From contig NZ_BOMS01000160.1 of assembly GCF_016862315.1 (NCBI RefSeq), positions 1 to 38,619 of the forward strand: 38,619 nt of DNA. Reading direction: 5' to 3'. This document shows positions 23,926 to 31,847 of this stretch, piece by piece. The DNA is from Actinoplanes palleronii. Lineage in GTDB: Bacteria > Actinomycetota > Actinomycetes > Mycobacteriales > Micromonosporaceae. The position numbers and the translations under genes are program-made. The notes under the pieces are model-generated. The model ran no database searches. It saw only the letters and a program-made list of their open reading frames with translations, and was not told where the DNA came from. Position 1 is the stretch's first letter; every line of letters starts with the position of its first letter.

Positions 23926-24321
23926 GTGACCATTTTTGAGAAGGCCACGCGGGAGAAGTTCCGCTACCCGTCGACCAAGGGCCTGCTGAGCACCGAACAG
24001 CTGTGGGAGCTTCCACTGACCGCCAAGTCCGGCTTCAGCCTCGACGACGTGGCCAAGGCCGTCAACGCCGAACTCAAGGCCGTCGCGACCGAGTCGTTCG
24101 TGGCCACCGAGGCCAACCCGGCCACGGCGACCTTGGAGACCAAGCTGGAGGTCGTCAAGCACGTCATCGCCATCCGCATCGCGGAGGACCAGGCGGCGAA
24201 GGCGGCGGCCGCCAAGAAGCTGGAGAAGGAGAAGCTGCTGACGGTCCTGGGCCGCAAGCAGGACGCGGTCCTGGAAAACCTGACCGAGGCAGAACTGCTG
24301 GCCCGCATCAACAACCTGTAG
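23926..24321 (+). CDS. small coiled-coil partner protein of the 669-aa gene
   Basis: This is 131 aa. The GTG start has GAGAGG upstream and lies 30 bp after the previous stop, so the two genes are co-transcribed. The first 55 residues hold a conserved-looking motif (FEKATREKFRYPSTKGLLST, then LWELPLTAKSGFSLDDVAKA). Residues 70-125 are a charged, Ala/Lys-rich helix likely to form a coiled coil (AEDQAAKAAAAKKLEKEKLL). Similar short proteins with a KG(L/N)L.. and LW(D/E)LPLT motif occur in phages, next to homologues of the large gene. Function unknown; a scaffolding or partner role is inference. Confidence 0.82.
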   Translation: MTIFEKATREKFRYPSTKGLLSTEQLWELPLTAKSGFSLDDVAKAVNAELKAVATESFVATEANPATATLETKLEVVKHVIAIRIAEDQAAKAAAAKKLEKEKLLTVLGRKQDAVLENLTEAELLARINNL

Positions 24322-24332
24322 TCGGCCGCGAT

Positions 24333-24399
24333 CGCCGAGAAGCAAGCCGCCCGGCAGGTGGTGTACCACCACGCCGCCTCTCACGGCCGCTTCTCGGCG
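24333..24399. terminator. two-part hairpin between convergent genes
   Basis: An 11-bp outer stem (CGCCGAGAAGC at 24333-24343 with GCTTCTCGGCG at 24389-24399) encloses a smaller hairpin GGTGG-TGTA-CCACC at 24357-24370. It lies between the end of the small phage-type gene and the convergent lipoprotein gene, so transcription termination in both directions is the simplest role. Confidence 0.65.
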
Positions 24400-24437
24400 A
24401 GGCCACCACCATTCTTGTACGTTCGGCAATCACGGCG

Positions 24438-25109
24438 TCAGTGCTGGTGACGGGCCCACTTCGTGCACGCCGGGCCGTACGTCGCCTTGCGGCTGCCGTC
24501 GTTGTCGGTCAGCTGGTCGGTGAGCCAGTGGTGCTCGCCGTCGCCGGATTCGACGTTCTTCAGTACGTACGACTCGAGGTTTGCCCGGTCCTGGCGGACC
24601 GTGAAGTTCTTCTCCTCGACGTGGTGCCAATAGCCCAGATCGGTGCAGAACGTGACCGTCGCCTGGCCGGCCCCGGCCGGTTCGACGCCCATCACCTTGA
24701 CCCAGATCGGGCCGATCAGCGGGTCCTCGACCGCCGAGGACATCGCGAACGGAGCCAGGAACTTCTCGTAGTACGCCTCGGTGAAGACGAATCGTCCGAT
24801 CGGGATGACCGGAGTCCAGTCGGTCGACTGCCGCTCCCAGTACATGAACGCGAGACCACGCCGGGCGGCCAGGACCTCGTCGGTGTCCGGCACCCCTGCC
24901 AGATCCCAGGTGATCGGCACGTCCTTCGTCCCGTCCATCGGAAGCTTCCGGTACGCCTCGTCGAACGTCAGCGACGGAGCGGCAGCGCTGCTGGACGACG
25001 GCGCGGCCCGGTCCCCGCTCGGATCGTCACCGGTGCACGCCGCGGTACCCAGACCCACGCTCGCGGCGACGATCGCTGCGGTGCAGAACGCGCCCCTGGT
25101 ACTTCTCAT
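24438..25109 (-). CDS. lipoprotein of unknown function
   Basis: This is 223 aa from the ATG at 25107-25109, with GGAGAT 8 nt upstream. The signal peptide (RSTRGAFCTAAIVAASVGL) ends in the lipobox GTAAC, so Cys25 would be lipidated. A Ser/Ala linker follows, then an extracytoplasmic domain of about 170 residues (LTFDEAYRKLPMDG, RFVFTEAYYEKFL, VTFCTDLGYWHHVEEKN). The domain is an NTF2-like type seen in other Streptomyces and Actinoplanes lipoproteins, but I cannot name it firmly. Its start overlaps the stop of the DUF6571-like gene (ATGA), so it is the third gene of the ESX-like operon. Confidence 0.82.
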   Translation of the reverse strand: MRSTRGAFCTAAIVAASVGLGTAACTGDDPSGDRAAPSSSSAAAPSLTFDEAYRKLPMDGTKDVPITWDLAGVPDTDEVLAARRGLAFMYWERQSTDWTPVIPIGRFVFTEAYYEKFLAPFAMSSAVEDPLIGPIWVKVMGVEPAGAGQATVTFCTDLGYWHHVEEKNFTVRQDRANLESYVLKNVESGDGEHHWLTDQLTDNDGSRKATYGPACTKWARHQH

Positions 25110-27529
25110 CCGAGAACATCTCCTGCCCACTCGTAGCCGTTCTGATAGGAATCACCGGCGTCGGCGGCGGCGTTGCCGACCGTGCTCTGGCCGTGGCCGG
25201 CCTTGTACTGCTGCCAGGCCTGATAGTCCGCCTCGTTCCATCCGCTCACCGGTTTCGGGTCCCCGTTCTCGACAAGTGTGCTCGGCAGGTCCTCGAGTCT
25301 GCCGCTGCTGTAGAGGGCCTGTTCGCTGAGGCTGACCGCGGTGCTGCGGCCGGCACCGAGCGCGGCGCCGACCTCATAGGTGGCCAGGCCATGGTTGTCG
25401 ACCTTGGCCTGTTCCTCGGCCTGCGCCATCAGGTCGGTGACGTACTCGCCGGCCAGGTCACCGACGACCGGCACCGGGATCCGCGCGGTCACCTTGCCCA
25501 TCACCTCGTCGACCAGGCGGCCGGCGACCTTGTACCGGTCCTCGACGTGCTGGTTGTAGGTCGCGTCCTGCGCGGCGCTGGTCGTGTGACCGGCCTGGGC
25601 GGCCCCGTGGTCGAGAGCACCCAGCACACTGCCGTAGTTGTGCGAGACGTTCTCCATGGCGCGCAGGTGACCGTTGATGTCGTCGTGCGGGTTCTGCCGG
25701 CCGGACAGGATGCTGTCGTAGCTGCCGGTGGCGTACGCGGCCTCGGCCTTGGCGATGGTGTCGTGCGCGCCCGGGTCCTTGCCGAGGTCGGCCAGGTAGC
25801 GCACCAGATGGTTGCGGTCGACGTCGAGGGTCTGGCCGGGGACGGCGCCGTGCGAATCGGCGATGTTGAGGTTCACGTCGAAGATGTACGCCGACGTGAC
25901 GTTCGCCAGGGGCTGGCGCAGCTGCGGGTTGATCACGTGGGTGGCCGCGAAGTCGCCGGTCGTGCCGTGGCCCGGGATCGTGCCGTTCGGGTATCCCATG
26001 GCCTGTTCGTCGACGTTGCTCTCGTAGATGATCGACTCGACGATGTGCCGGGCCTGCGGCCCGGGCTGGTCGGTGGTGGCGTGTTCCAGAGCGGTGCCGA
26101 AGTCGTCGAGGGCGCCGTTGTGGTAGTCGCCGCCGTGCTGCAGCAGTTCGGTCGTCCAGCCCGGCCCGCCGGGGACGTCCGCGGTCGCGTCCCAGTTGCG
26201 GTCGGTGAGCAGGTAGTCGAGCCGGGGCAACCGCCCGCCGGCCGGGCCGTCGGCGGTGAACTCGGTGGTGCCGGTGAGCAGGTCCCGGGTCGCGTCGCCG
26301 TTGCGCGACAGCGCGTCCATCAGGCCGTTCATCGGGTCGTAGCCGGCCGGCACGGTGTTGTCGTCGTGGCCCTGGGTCCAGTCCAGGCGCAGGTTCTCCC
26401 CGCGCGCCCCGGTCCACAGCGCACTGTTCTCCCCGTGCGCCATCTCGAAGTCGACCATGTCTCCGCCGACGCTGCTCAGGAACCCGGCGTCGAAGTCGCC
26501 GTTGTGCAGCAGCGGGCTCAGCAGCTGGTAGCCGTAGACGTCCTCCGCGTACCGCGCCGGGCTGGCCGGGTCGCCGATGTCCATCGTGCTGCGCCCGGCG
26601 GCCATCAGGTCGGTGGTCCACTGACTGGGCAGCTCGTGATCACCCGGAAGGTAGGTCTCGCCGCGCAGCCCGCTCGTCGTACCGGTCTCCTGGGTCGCGG
26701 TGGCCAGCGTCAACCCGAGACCGTTCTGCAGGTCCCGCACCATGGCGGCGGTGTCGTTGCTGAACAGTACGTCGTCGGCGTCGACGCCCGGGTGGTCGAG
26801 CTGGTAGGTCGCCAGCGTGCCGGAGAGCTGCAGCAGGCCCCGGGGGCCCAGAGCGGTGAGGAGGTCGTACGCGAAAATTTTGTCCCGTCCGTAGAGCGTG
26901 ACCAGTTTCCGCAGCTCGTCGAGCTCGGCCGCGGTGGGCTGGTAGGCCGGGTCCATCAGCTTTCTCGCCAGTTCCTCGGCCCGGGCGGTCGCGCCGGGCG
27001 GGCTGGCCCCGAACCCGGTCTGCGGCGACGGCACGTTGCCGTTGATGGTGGCGGCCGTCGCGTCGTCCTGCGCCCGCGCGTACTCCACGACCGAGCGCAG
27101 ATCGTTGAGCAGAACACCGGTCTCCCGGCCGGTCCGGTCCAGGTTGCCGCCCAGGTAGGCCGACGCGGGCGCGGTGATCGTGACAGCCGTCGTGTCCACG
27201 GTGTAGCCGGCCGCCCGCGCCGACGCGACGATGCCCTCCGCTTGGCTTCGCAGACCTTTCATGGCGTACGCATGCTGGTCGAAAGCATCGGCCAAGCGCT
27301 TCGCCGGCGGATAGGTGTTGTCCAGCTCGGCCCGCAGCGTGGCCGCCTTCTGCTGCGCCGCGGTGGATCCGGTGCCGTCCGGCCACACCGCACCCAGATC
27401 ACGAGTGCCCGTGATCAGCTGGTCCGCCGCGGTGTCGAGACCCCGGGCCACCCGGCTCCAGCCATCGGCCGCGGAGTGCCACGGCCCGGCGTCGAACTCG
27501 AGCAGATCCGGCAGGGTCAGGCCACTCAC
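25106..27529 (-). CDS. DUF6571-like protein with WXG100-type N-terminus
   Basis: This is 807 aa from a GTG at 27527-27529. Residues 1-110 are helical and resemble the ESX/WXG100 substrate fold; the turn reads VWPDGTG, a WxxG variant. Residues 170-560 fit the actinobacterial DUF6571 pattern (LRKLVTLYGRDKIFAYDLL, HVINPQLRQPLANVTSAYI). There is no signal peptide, as expected for an ESX-type exported protein. There is no recognisable C-terminal toxin domain: the last 150 residues are helical with AGRLVDEVMGKVTARIPVP. Both ends overlap neighbouring genes by 4 bp, so all three genes are translationally coupled. Confidence 0.85.
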   Translation of the reverse strand: MSGLTLPDLLEFDAGPWHSAADGWSRVARGLDTAADQLITGTRDLGAVWPDGTGSTAAQQKAATLRAELDNTYPPAKRLADAFDQHAYAMKGLRSQAEGIVASARAAGYTVDTTAVTITAPASAYLGGNLDRTGRETGVLLNDLRSVVEYARAQDDATAATINGNVPSPQTGFGASPPGATARAEELARKLMDPAYQPTAAELDELRKLVTLYGRDKIFAYDLLTALGPRGLLQLSGTLATYQLDHPGVDADDVLFSNDTAAMVRDLQNGLGLTLATATQETGTTSGLRGETYLPGDHELPSQWTTDLMAAGRSTMDIGDPASPARYAEDVYGYQLLSPLLHNGDFDAGFLSSVGGDMVDFEMAHGENSALWTGARGENLRLDWTQGHDDNTVPAGYDPMNGLMDALSRNGDATRDLLTGTTEFTADGPAGGRLPRLDYLLTDRNWDATADVPGGPGWTTELLQHGGDYHNGALDDFGTALEHATTDQPGPQARHIVESIIYESNVDEQAMGYPNGTIPGHGTTGDFAATHVINPQLRQPLANVTSAYIFDVNLNIADSHGAVPGQTLDVDRNHLVRYLADLGKDPGAHDTIAKAEAAYATGSYDSILSGRQNPHDDINGHLRAMENVSHNYGSVLGALDHGAAQAGHTTSAAQDATYNQHVEDRYKVAGRLVDEVMGKVTARIPVPVVGDLAGEYVTDLMAQAEEQAKVDNHGLATYEVGAALGAGRSTAVSLSEQALYSSGRLEDLPSTLVENGDPKPVSGWNEADYQAWQQYKAGHGQSTVGNAAADAGDSYQNGYEWAGDVLG

Positions 27530-27831
27530 CGGGTCGCCCCCGGCCCGCTGCCGCGCAGCCCGTCAGCACTCGCCTGGTCCGTGGCCCGGTACGTCGTCGC
27601 CGCGGCGGTCAGGCTGCGGCCGTACTCGTCGACCTGCCCGGCGAGCCGCCGCAGGTCGGCGAGCCACGCCTTCTCGGCCTTCTGCGCGGCGGCGGCAGCG
27701 GTGGAGTCCGGCCGCGGCGCGGGCGCCAGACCGGAGCCGGCCGTCGTGAGCGTCGCCCGCAAGGTGGCGGCCGCGGCTGTCACGTCCTGCCCGGCACCGT
27801 GCAACGCCTCGACATCAACCCGCAGCTGCAC
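27526..27831 (-). CDS. small ESX/EspC-like secretion-associated protein
   Basis: This is 101 aa from a GTG at 27829-27831, with GGGGAG upstream; upstream in-frame starts lack a ribosome site. The sequence begins LRVDVEALHGAGQDVTAAA, followed by a long helix-rich, Ala-rich region with KAWLADLRRLAGQVDEYGRS and AATTYRATDQ. This is the pattern of the helical-hairpin EspC/WXG100-like family found upstream of large ESX-type proteins in actinobacteria. It overlaps the start of the DUF6571-like gene (GTGA). It probably forms a heterodimer with the N-terminus of that protein for export; that is inference. Confidence 0.78.
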   Translation of the reverse strand: MQLRVDVEALHGAGQDVTAAAATLRATLTTAGSGLAPAPRPDSTAAAAAQKAEKAWLADLRRLAGQVDEYGRSLTAAATTYRATDQASADGLRGSGPGATR

Positions 27832-27943
27832 CGGAACTCCCCTCTCCCCGACCGCCCACTGTGGTACACGCCGAGCGGCAGGGGCGAGTTCAACGCCCTG
27901 GTCGTACCCATGGCCGGAAAACCGGTGGTCTTTCCCCGCCGGC

Positions 27944-28552
27944 ATGGACCAGGATGCGCTCGTGCATGCCTACCTGGACACCGAGCGCCTGACCCTGCGG
28001 CACTTCACCCTGGACGACGCGGACCTGTTGATCGAGCTGGACAGCGACCCGGCGGTCATGCGCTACCTCACCGGCGGCGAGGCGACTCCCCCGGAGCACT
28101 ACAGCGAGCGCGGCCTGCGCAACATCATCGCCGGCTACGAGCGGTCGGGCGGCACCTTCGGGCTGTTCGCGGCGCACGAGAAGGCGAGCGGCGCCTTCAT
28201 CGGCTGGTTCCACCTGCGTCCCGACCGGGACGGCCCGCTGGACGAGGCCGAACTCGGCTACCGGCTGCGCCAGGCGGCGTGGGACAAGGGCTACGCCACC
28301 GAGGGTTCGAGGGCTTTGCTGGCCAAGGGGTTCACCGAGCTCGGCGTGCGCAGGGTCTGGGCCGACACGATGGTGAAGAACGACCGTTCCCGCAAGGTGA
28401 TGGCAAAGGTCGGGATGACGATGACGGGCACCCTCGAAACCCCGCCCGACATGCTGATGGTCGAGGGCGCCGAACACGGCGGCGTCCGTTACGAAATCAC
28501 CAAGCAGCAGTGGGAGAGCCTCGTGGACCTCGTCCGTCCGGTCCGGTCGTAG
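27944..28552 (+). CDS. GNAT-family N-acetyltransferase (RimJ/RimL type)
   Basis: This is 202 aa from the ATG at 27944; a GTG six codons later is an alternative. The first motif TERLTLRHFTLDDADLL is the standard start of the RimJ/RimL group. The acetyl-CoA-binding segment follows as ELGYRLRQAAWDKGYATEGSRALL, then RVWADTMVKNDRSRKVMAKVGM. The substrate is probably a protein N-terminus or a small molecule such as an antibiotic, which sequence cannot decide. It is divergent from the ESX-like operon and convergent with the SDR gene. Confidence 0.9.
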   Translation: MDQDALVHAYLDTERLTLRHFTLDDADLLIELDSDPAVMRYLTGGEATPPEHYSERGLRNIIAGYERSGGTFGLFAAHEKASGAFIGWFHLRPDRDGPLDEAELGYRLRQAAWDKGYATEGSRALLAKGFTELGVRRVWADTMVKNDRSRKVMAKVGMTMTGTLETPPDMLMVEGAEHGGVRYEITKQQWESLVDLVRPVRS

Positions 28553-28580
28553 CCATCGCTTCTGACCGCAGGGTCGCCGC

Positions 28581-29294
28581 TCAGCCAGCCCGGGGAAAGT
28601 CCGGTTGCTCCGGGCCGTGCGGGATGTCGATCCGTTCCTCGCCGGTGCGCAGGGCTCGCAGGATCACCCGGCCGACGTATTCGGGGGAATGCGCGACCAG
28701 CCCGGCTGGGAGGCTGCCCGCGGGGTAGAACTCGGTGTCGGTGAGCGACGGCAGCAGGAGCGTGACCTGGATGTTGTCGCCTGCCAGTTCCATGCGGCCC
28801 ACCTGGCTGAGCCAGTTCACTGCCGTCTTGGTCGCCGGGTAGATGGCATTGCCCGCCATCGGCATCCCGGTGGCGCCCGAACTGATGTTGACGATGCGCC
28901 CGTGGCCGGCCGCCCGCATGTGCGGCAGCACCGCCTGAATGCTGGTCACGACGCCCACCACGTTCAGGTTCAACAAGGCCAGGAACGCCTCCGGTGTCGT
29001 GCCGTCGATCGTGGACCCGGCGCCCGCCCCGGCGTTGTTGACCAGGCCGTCCACCCGCCCGAACCGGTCGATCGTGGCCTGCACGAGCGCCCTGACCTGT
29101 TCCGGGACGGTGACGTCGGTGGGGACGGCGAGCGCCCCGTCGAGTTCCTTGCTCAGCACCTCGAGCCGGTCGGCGCGGCGCGCGGCCAGGACCGGGAATG
29201 CACCGGCCTCGTGAAGGAGCCGCGCCGTCGCTGTACCGATGCCGGACGATGCTCCGGTGACGATGACGACCTTGCCGTTCAGGGATTCGTTCAC
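28581..29294 (-). CDS. short-chain dehydrogenase/reductase
   Basis: This is 237 aa from a GTG at 29292-29294, preceded by AGGAGCC. The nucleotide-binding motif TGASSGIG is at residues 13-20 and NNAG at about 86-89. The catalytic Ser lies in NISSG (138-139), with Tyr152 and Lys156 in YPATK. It is a classical SDR of unknown substrate. The gene is divergent from a LysR regulator 124 bp away, which probably controls it. Confidence 0.93.
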   Translation of the reverse strand: MNESLNGKVVIVTGASSGIGTATARLLHEAGAFPVLAARRADRLEVLSKELDGALAVPTDVTVPEQVRALVQATIDRFGRVDGLVNNAGAGAGSTIDGTTPEAFLALLNLNVVGVVTSIQAVLPHMRAAGHGRIVNISSGATGMPMAGNAIYPATKTAVNWLSQVGRMELAGDNIQVTLLLPSLTDTEFYPAGSLPAGLVAHSPEYVGRVILRALRTGEERIDIPHGPEQPDFPRAG

Positions 29295-29396
29295 GTGCTG
29301 GCTCCTGGTGTTGTCGATCCAGAGGTAGACCCGCATCGCGGCGGGACCGGCATCCAGTCAACGACGGTTGCTGCCGCGGGGGAAGGGCGACCTGCC

Positions 29397-29408
29397 TATC
29401 GACCGATA
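29397..29408. promoter_or_regulatory. short inverted repeat between SDR and LysR genes
   Basis: TATCG-AC-CGATA is a near-perfect palindrome immediately upstream of the LysR start at 29419 in the divergent region. It is a candidate LysR binding site; the arms are short. Confidence 0.35.
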
Positions 29409-29418
29409 CCCTGCTGAT

Positions 29419-30303
29419 ATGGATCATCTGGAGACGCGGCAGCTCCGATACTTCGTGGCGGTGGCCGAGGAACAGCATTTCGGGCGGGCCGCGCACCGGC
29501 TCGGCATGGCCCAGCCGCCGCTGTCTCGCGCGATCCGCGATCTCGAACGGCATCTCGGCGTGCAGTTGCTGGTCCGGACCAGCCGCCGGGTCGCTCTCAC
29601 CCCAGCCGGTCAGGTCCTGCTGGATGAGGCCCGGATCGCCCTGGATGCCGTGGCCACGGCCGGGAACCGGACCCGCCACGCCGGACAAGAGGTGCCCGCG
29701 TTGCGGCTGGCGCTCAAAGCCGACCACGACGCTGGACTGCTCCCGAGGATCCTTGACGCCTACGACGTCCTGCCGGTGGAATTGTTGCTGGGCGGATACG
29801 GCGAGCAACTGGCGGCTCTGCATGACGGACGTGCCGACGTGGCGCTGCTGACGACGCCGTTCGACGAGCGCGGGATCGACAGCGAGCCACTGGTCACCGG
29901 GCCGCGCCTGGTGGCTATGGCCGCGTCGGACCCGCTGGCGGCGAGAACCGGTCTGCGGCTGGTCGACTTGACCGGTCGGCTTCTCCCCTACGGCACGCCC
30001 GCCGAGAAGGGCCTTCCGACGCCACCCTTCGATCACCACGAGCCGTTGGACCACTCACAGATCTTCAGCCTGATCGAGGTGGGCGCCGCTGTCTGGTTCC
30101 TCCCGGTCTGGCTCGCCGAACGCTTCGACCGGCCCGGTATCGCCTACCGTCCAGTGGAAGGCCTGGAGCCGGCCACCCTGACGGTCGCCTGGCCGGCCCG
30201 GTCACGCCTCGCCGCCGTGGCCACCTTCGTACGGACCGTCCAGCAGATCGCCGGTGACACCGCGACCTACGACAACCCGGCGCCCGTGGGCCACCCGGTG
30301 TGA
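29419..30303 (+). CDS. LysR-family transcriptional regulator
   Basis: This is 294 aa from the ATG at 29419. The N-terminal winged helix-turn-helix is typical: LETRQLRYFVAVAEEQHFGR, then MAQPPLSRAIRDLERHLGV. The effector domain begins around residue 90 (VPALRLALKADHDAGLLPRI) and has the usual two-lobed pattern. It is divergent from the SDR gene. The effector is unknown. Confidence 0.92.
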   Translation: MDHLETRQLRYFVAVAEEQHFGRAAHRLGMAQPPLSRAIRDLERHLGVQLLVRTSRRVALTPAGQVLLDEARIALDAVATAGNRTRHAGQEVPALRLALKADHDAGLLPRILDAYDVLPVELLLGGYGEQLAALHDGRADVALLTTPFDERGIDSEPLVTGPRLVAMAASDPLAARTGLRLVDLTGRLLPYGTPAEKGLPTPPFDHHEPLDHSQIFSLIEVGAAVWFLPVWLAERFDRPGIAYRPVEGLEPATLTVAWPARSRLAAVATFVRTVQQIAGDTATYDNPAPVGHPV

Positions 30304-30356
30304 CCGGCGAGGAAACAGCCGAGAATCGTTCCCGGTCCGGTTCGCGCTGGCATGCC

Positions 30357-30983
30357 TCACCAGCTTCGCAGCGGGCGATCGTCGTCGGTGTGGAAATAGC
30401 GGACCTCCACGTCCGGCAGCTCCCGCTGCAGCTCATGCGCCAGGGCCAGGCCCTCGGCAGCCCAGCCCTCGCTCGCCCAGGGCTTGCGGCTGGCCCCGTG
30501 CCGCTCGAACGTCTCGTTCCAGGCTCGCAGCCGCTGCCTCAACGACTCCGAGACACCAAGTTCCGTCAGCGACACCAGCGAACCGCTGCCCCGAGGCCGT
30601 TCCCACACCGGCTCGTCGGCGCTGTATTCCGCCATGACCAGCAGCGTCTCCGGCCGCTCGTCCGCACCGTCCGGCGGGAACGCGCGCCACTCGAACTCGA
30701 AGCCCGGCCGCCTCTTCCCCTCGATCACCGTGAGCAGCTCGGTCAGCGCTGACCGGTCCCGGGCCAGCCCGGCCGGACCCTCGCCGGCGTACTTCTCCAG
30801 GAACTCCTGGGCCGCGAACGTCGCCCGCGGCCCCAGCAGATCACCGACGCGATCCTGAAGGTAGGTGAGCACCTCGTCAGGCACTCCGCCACGCCCGTAG
30901 GCGTCCTCCGCGAGCAGCCACGCTTCCAGCGCTCTGAGCCCCGCATCCTTGCCGGCTGCCGCAGCTTCCTGGAAGTCATCCAT
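30357..30983 (-). CDS. hypothetical soluble protein
   Basis: This is 208 aa from the ATG at 30981-30983. It is an acidic, soluble protein with no signal peptide or membrane segment. The N-terminal half is helical (FQEAAAAGKDAGLRALEAWL, VPDEVLTYLQDRVGDLL). The C-terminal half has AWNETFERHGASRKPWASEG, followed by LALAHELQRELPDVEVRYFH. This second block resembles actinobacterial proteins annotated only as hypothetical. It converges with the LysR gene. Confidence 0.72.
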   Translation of the reverse strand: MDDFQEAAAAGKDAGLRALEAWLLAEDAYGRGGVPDEVLTYLQDRVGDLLGPRATFAAQEFLEKYAGEGPAGLARDRSALTELLTVIEGKRRPGFEFEWRAFPPDGADERPETLLVMAEYSADEPVWERPRGSGSLVSLTELGVSESLRQRLRAWNETFERHGASRKPWASEGWAAEGLALAHELQRELPDVEVRYFHTDDDRPLRSW

Positions 30984-31136
30984 CTCCCGATCCTGACAGC
31001 CACCACGACACCAGGAGGCGCCTTCCCCCTGATGGCTGGCGCTCGTGGCCCACCAGCAGCAACGCCGTTATGATGCGACTGCCGATCGCGGTGTTGCCGC
31101 CGGCGGGACCGCTGCTGCTGCTGGAGGAATCGCCGA

Positions 31137-31841
31137 ATGACCGACAACTCGGCCACTCAGGCGCTGCGGTTCGAGATCCTCGGCCAGGTTCGCGCGTATC
31201 GCAACGACGAACCCGTCGACATCGGCTCGCTCAATCAGCGGGCGGTCCTCGCCGTCCTGCTGCTGCACGCCCGTTCCCCGGTCCCGATCAACAAGATCAT
31301 CCACACGCTCTGGGACGACGACCCGCCGGAGAACGCCGTCGACATCGTGCAGCGCTACGTGGGCGGGCTGAGACGGGCCCTCGACCCGGACCGGACGTCA
31401 CTGCTCGCGCTGACCCCGGACGGTTACATGCTGAGCGCCGGGACCTCGGCCGTGGACGCCAGCGTCTTTCGCGCCTCGCTGGCCCGGGCGCGCGACGCGC
31501 ACCAGACGGGCAACCTGCAGGAGGCGACCGGTGAGGTGCACCAGGCGTTTCGCCTGTGGCAGGACGAGCCGCTGGCCGGGCTGACCGGCCCGGTGTTCGA
31601 GTCCGCACGCGCCCGGCTCAACCAGGAACGCACCGCCGCGGCGAACCTGCTGGCGACACCCGCCCCGGAAGAACCCACGATGCTCGCACCGCCGGTCGCC
31701 GTCGAGCCGACCGTCTTCACCGCGGCCGTTCCCGCCGAGCCCGTGGCGGCAAAACCCGCGCCGGTCCCGGCACCGTCCGGGTACCAGGAACCGGTCGATC
31801 CGTGGGCTGGGCACGACCTCTTCCCGCCCAGCCCGTTCTAG
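31137..31841 (+). CDS. AfsR/SARP-type regulator with truncated BTAD domain
   Basis: This is 234 aa. The ATG follows GGAGGAA. Residues 10-100 form the OmpR-type winged helix of SARP proteins (LRFEILGQVRAYRNDEPVDI, HTLWDDDPPENAVDIVQRYV, LRRALDP, DGYMLSAG). Residues 105-165 match only the first helices of the BTAD (TPR-like) domain. It then turns into a Pro/Ala/Val-rich, probably disordered tail to the end. Normal SARPs have a full BTAD of about 150 residues that is needed for dimerised activation, so this protein either works differently or is a derived form. The stop is 6 bp from the convergent MreB-like gene. Confidence 0.82.
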   Translation: MTDNSATQALRFEILGQVRAYRNDEPVDIGSLNQRAVLAVLLLHARSPVPINKIIHTLWDDDPPENAVDIVQRYVGGLRRALDPDRTSLLALTPDGYMLSAGTSAVDASVFRASLARARDAHQTGNLQEATGEVHQAFRLWQDEPLAGLTGPVFESARARLNQERTAAANLLATPAPEEPTMLAPPVAVEPTVFTAAVPAEPVAAKPAPVPAPSGYQEPVDPWAGHDLFPPSPF

Positions 31842-31847
31842 AAAAAC

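Noticed and set aside
25193..28552. Very long open frame on the plus strand (over 1100 codons) opposite the ESX-like operon
   Set aside because: Only its last 200 codons (GNAT protein) have protein character. The rest is the antisense of GC-biased genes, where stop codons are rare.
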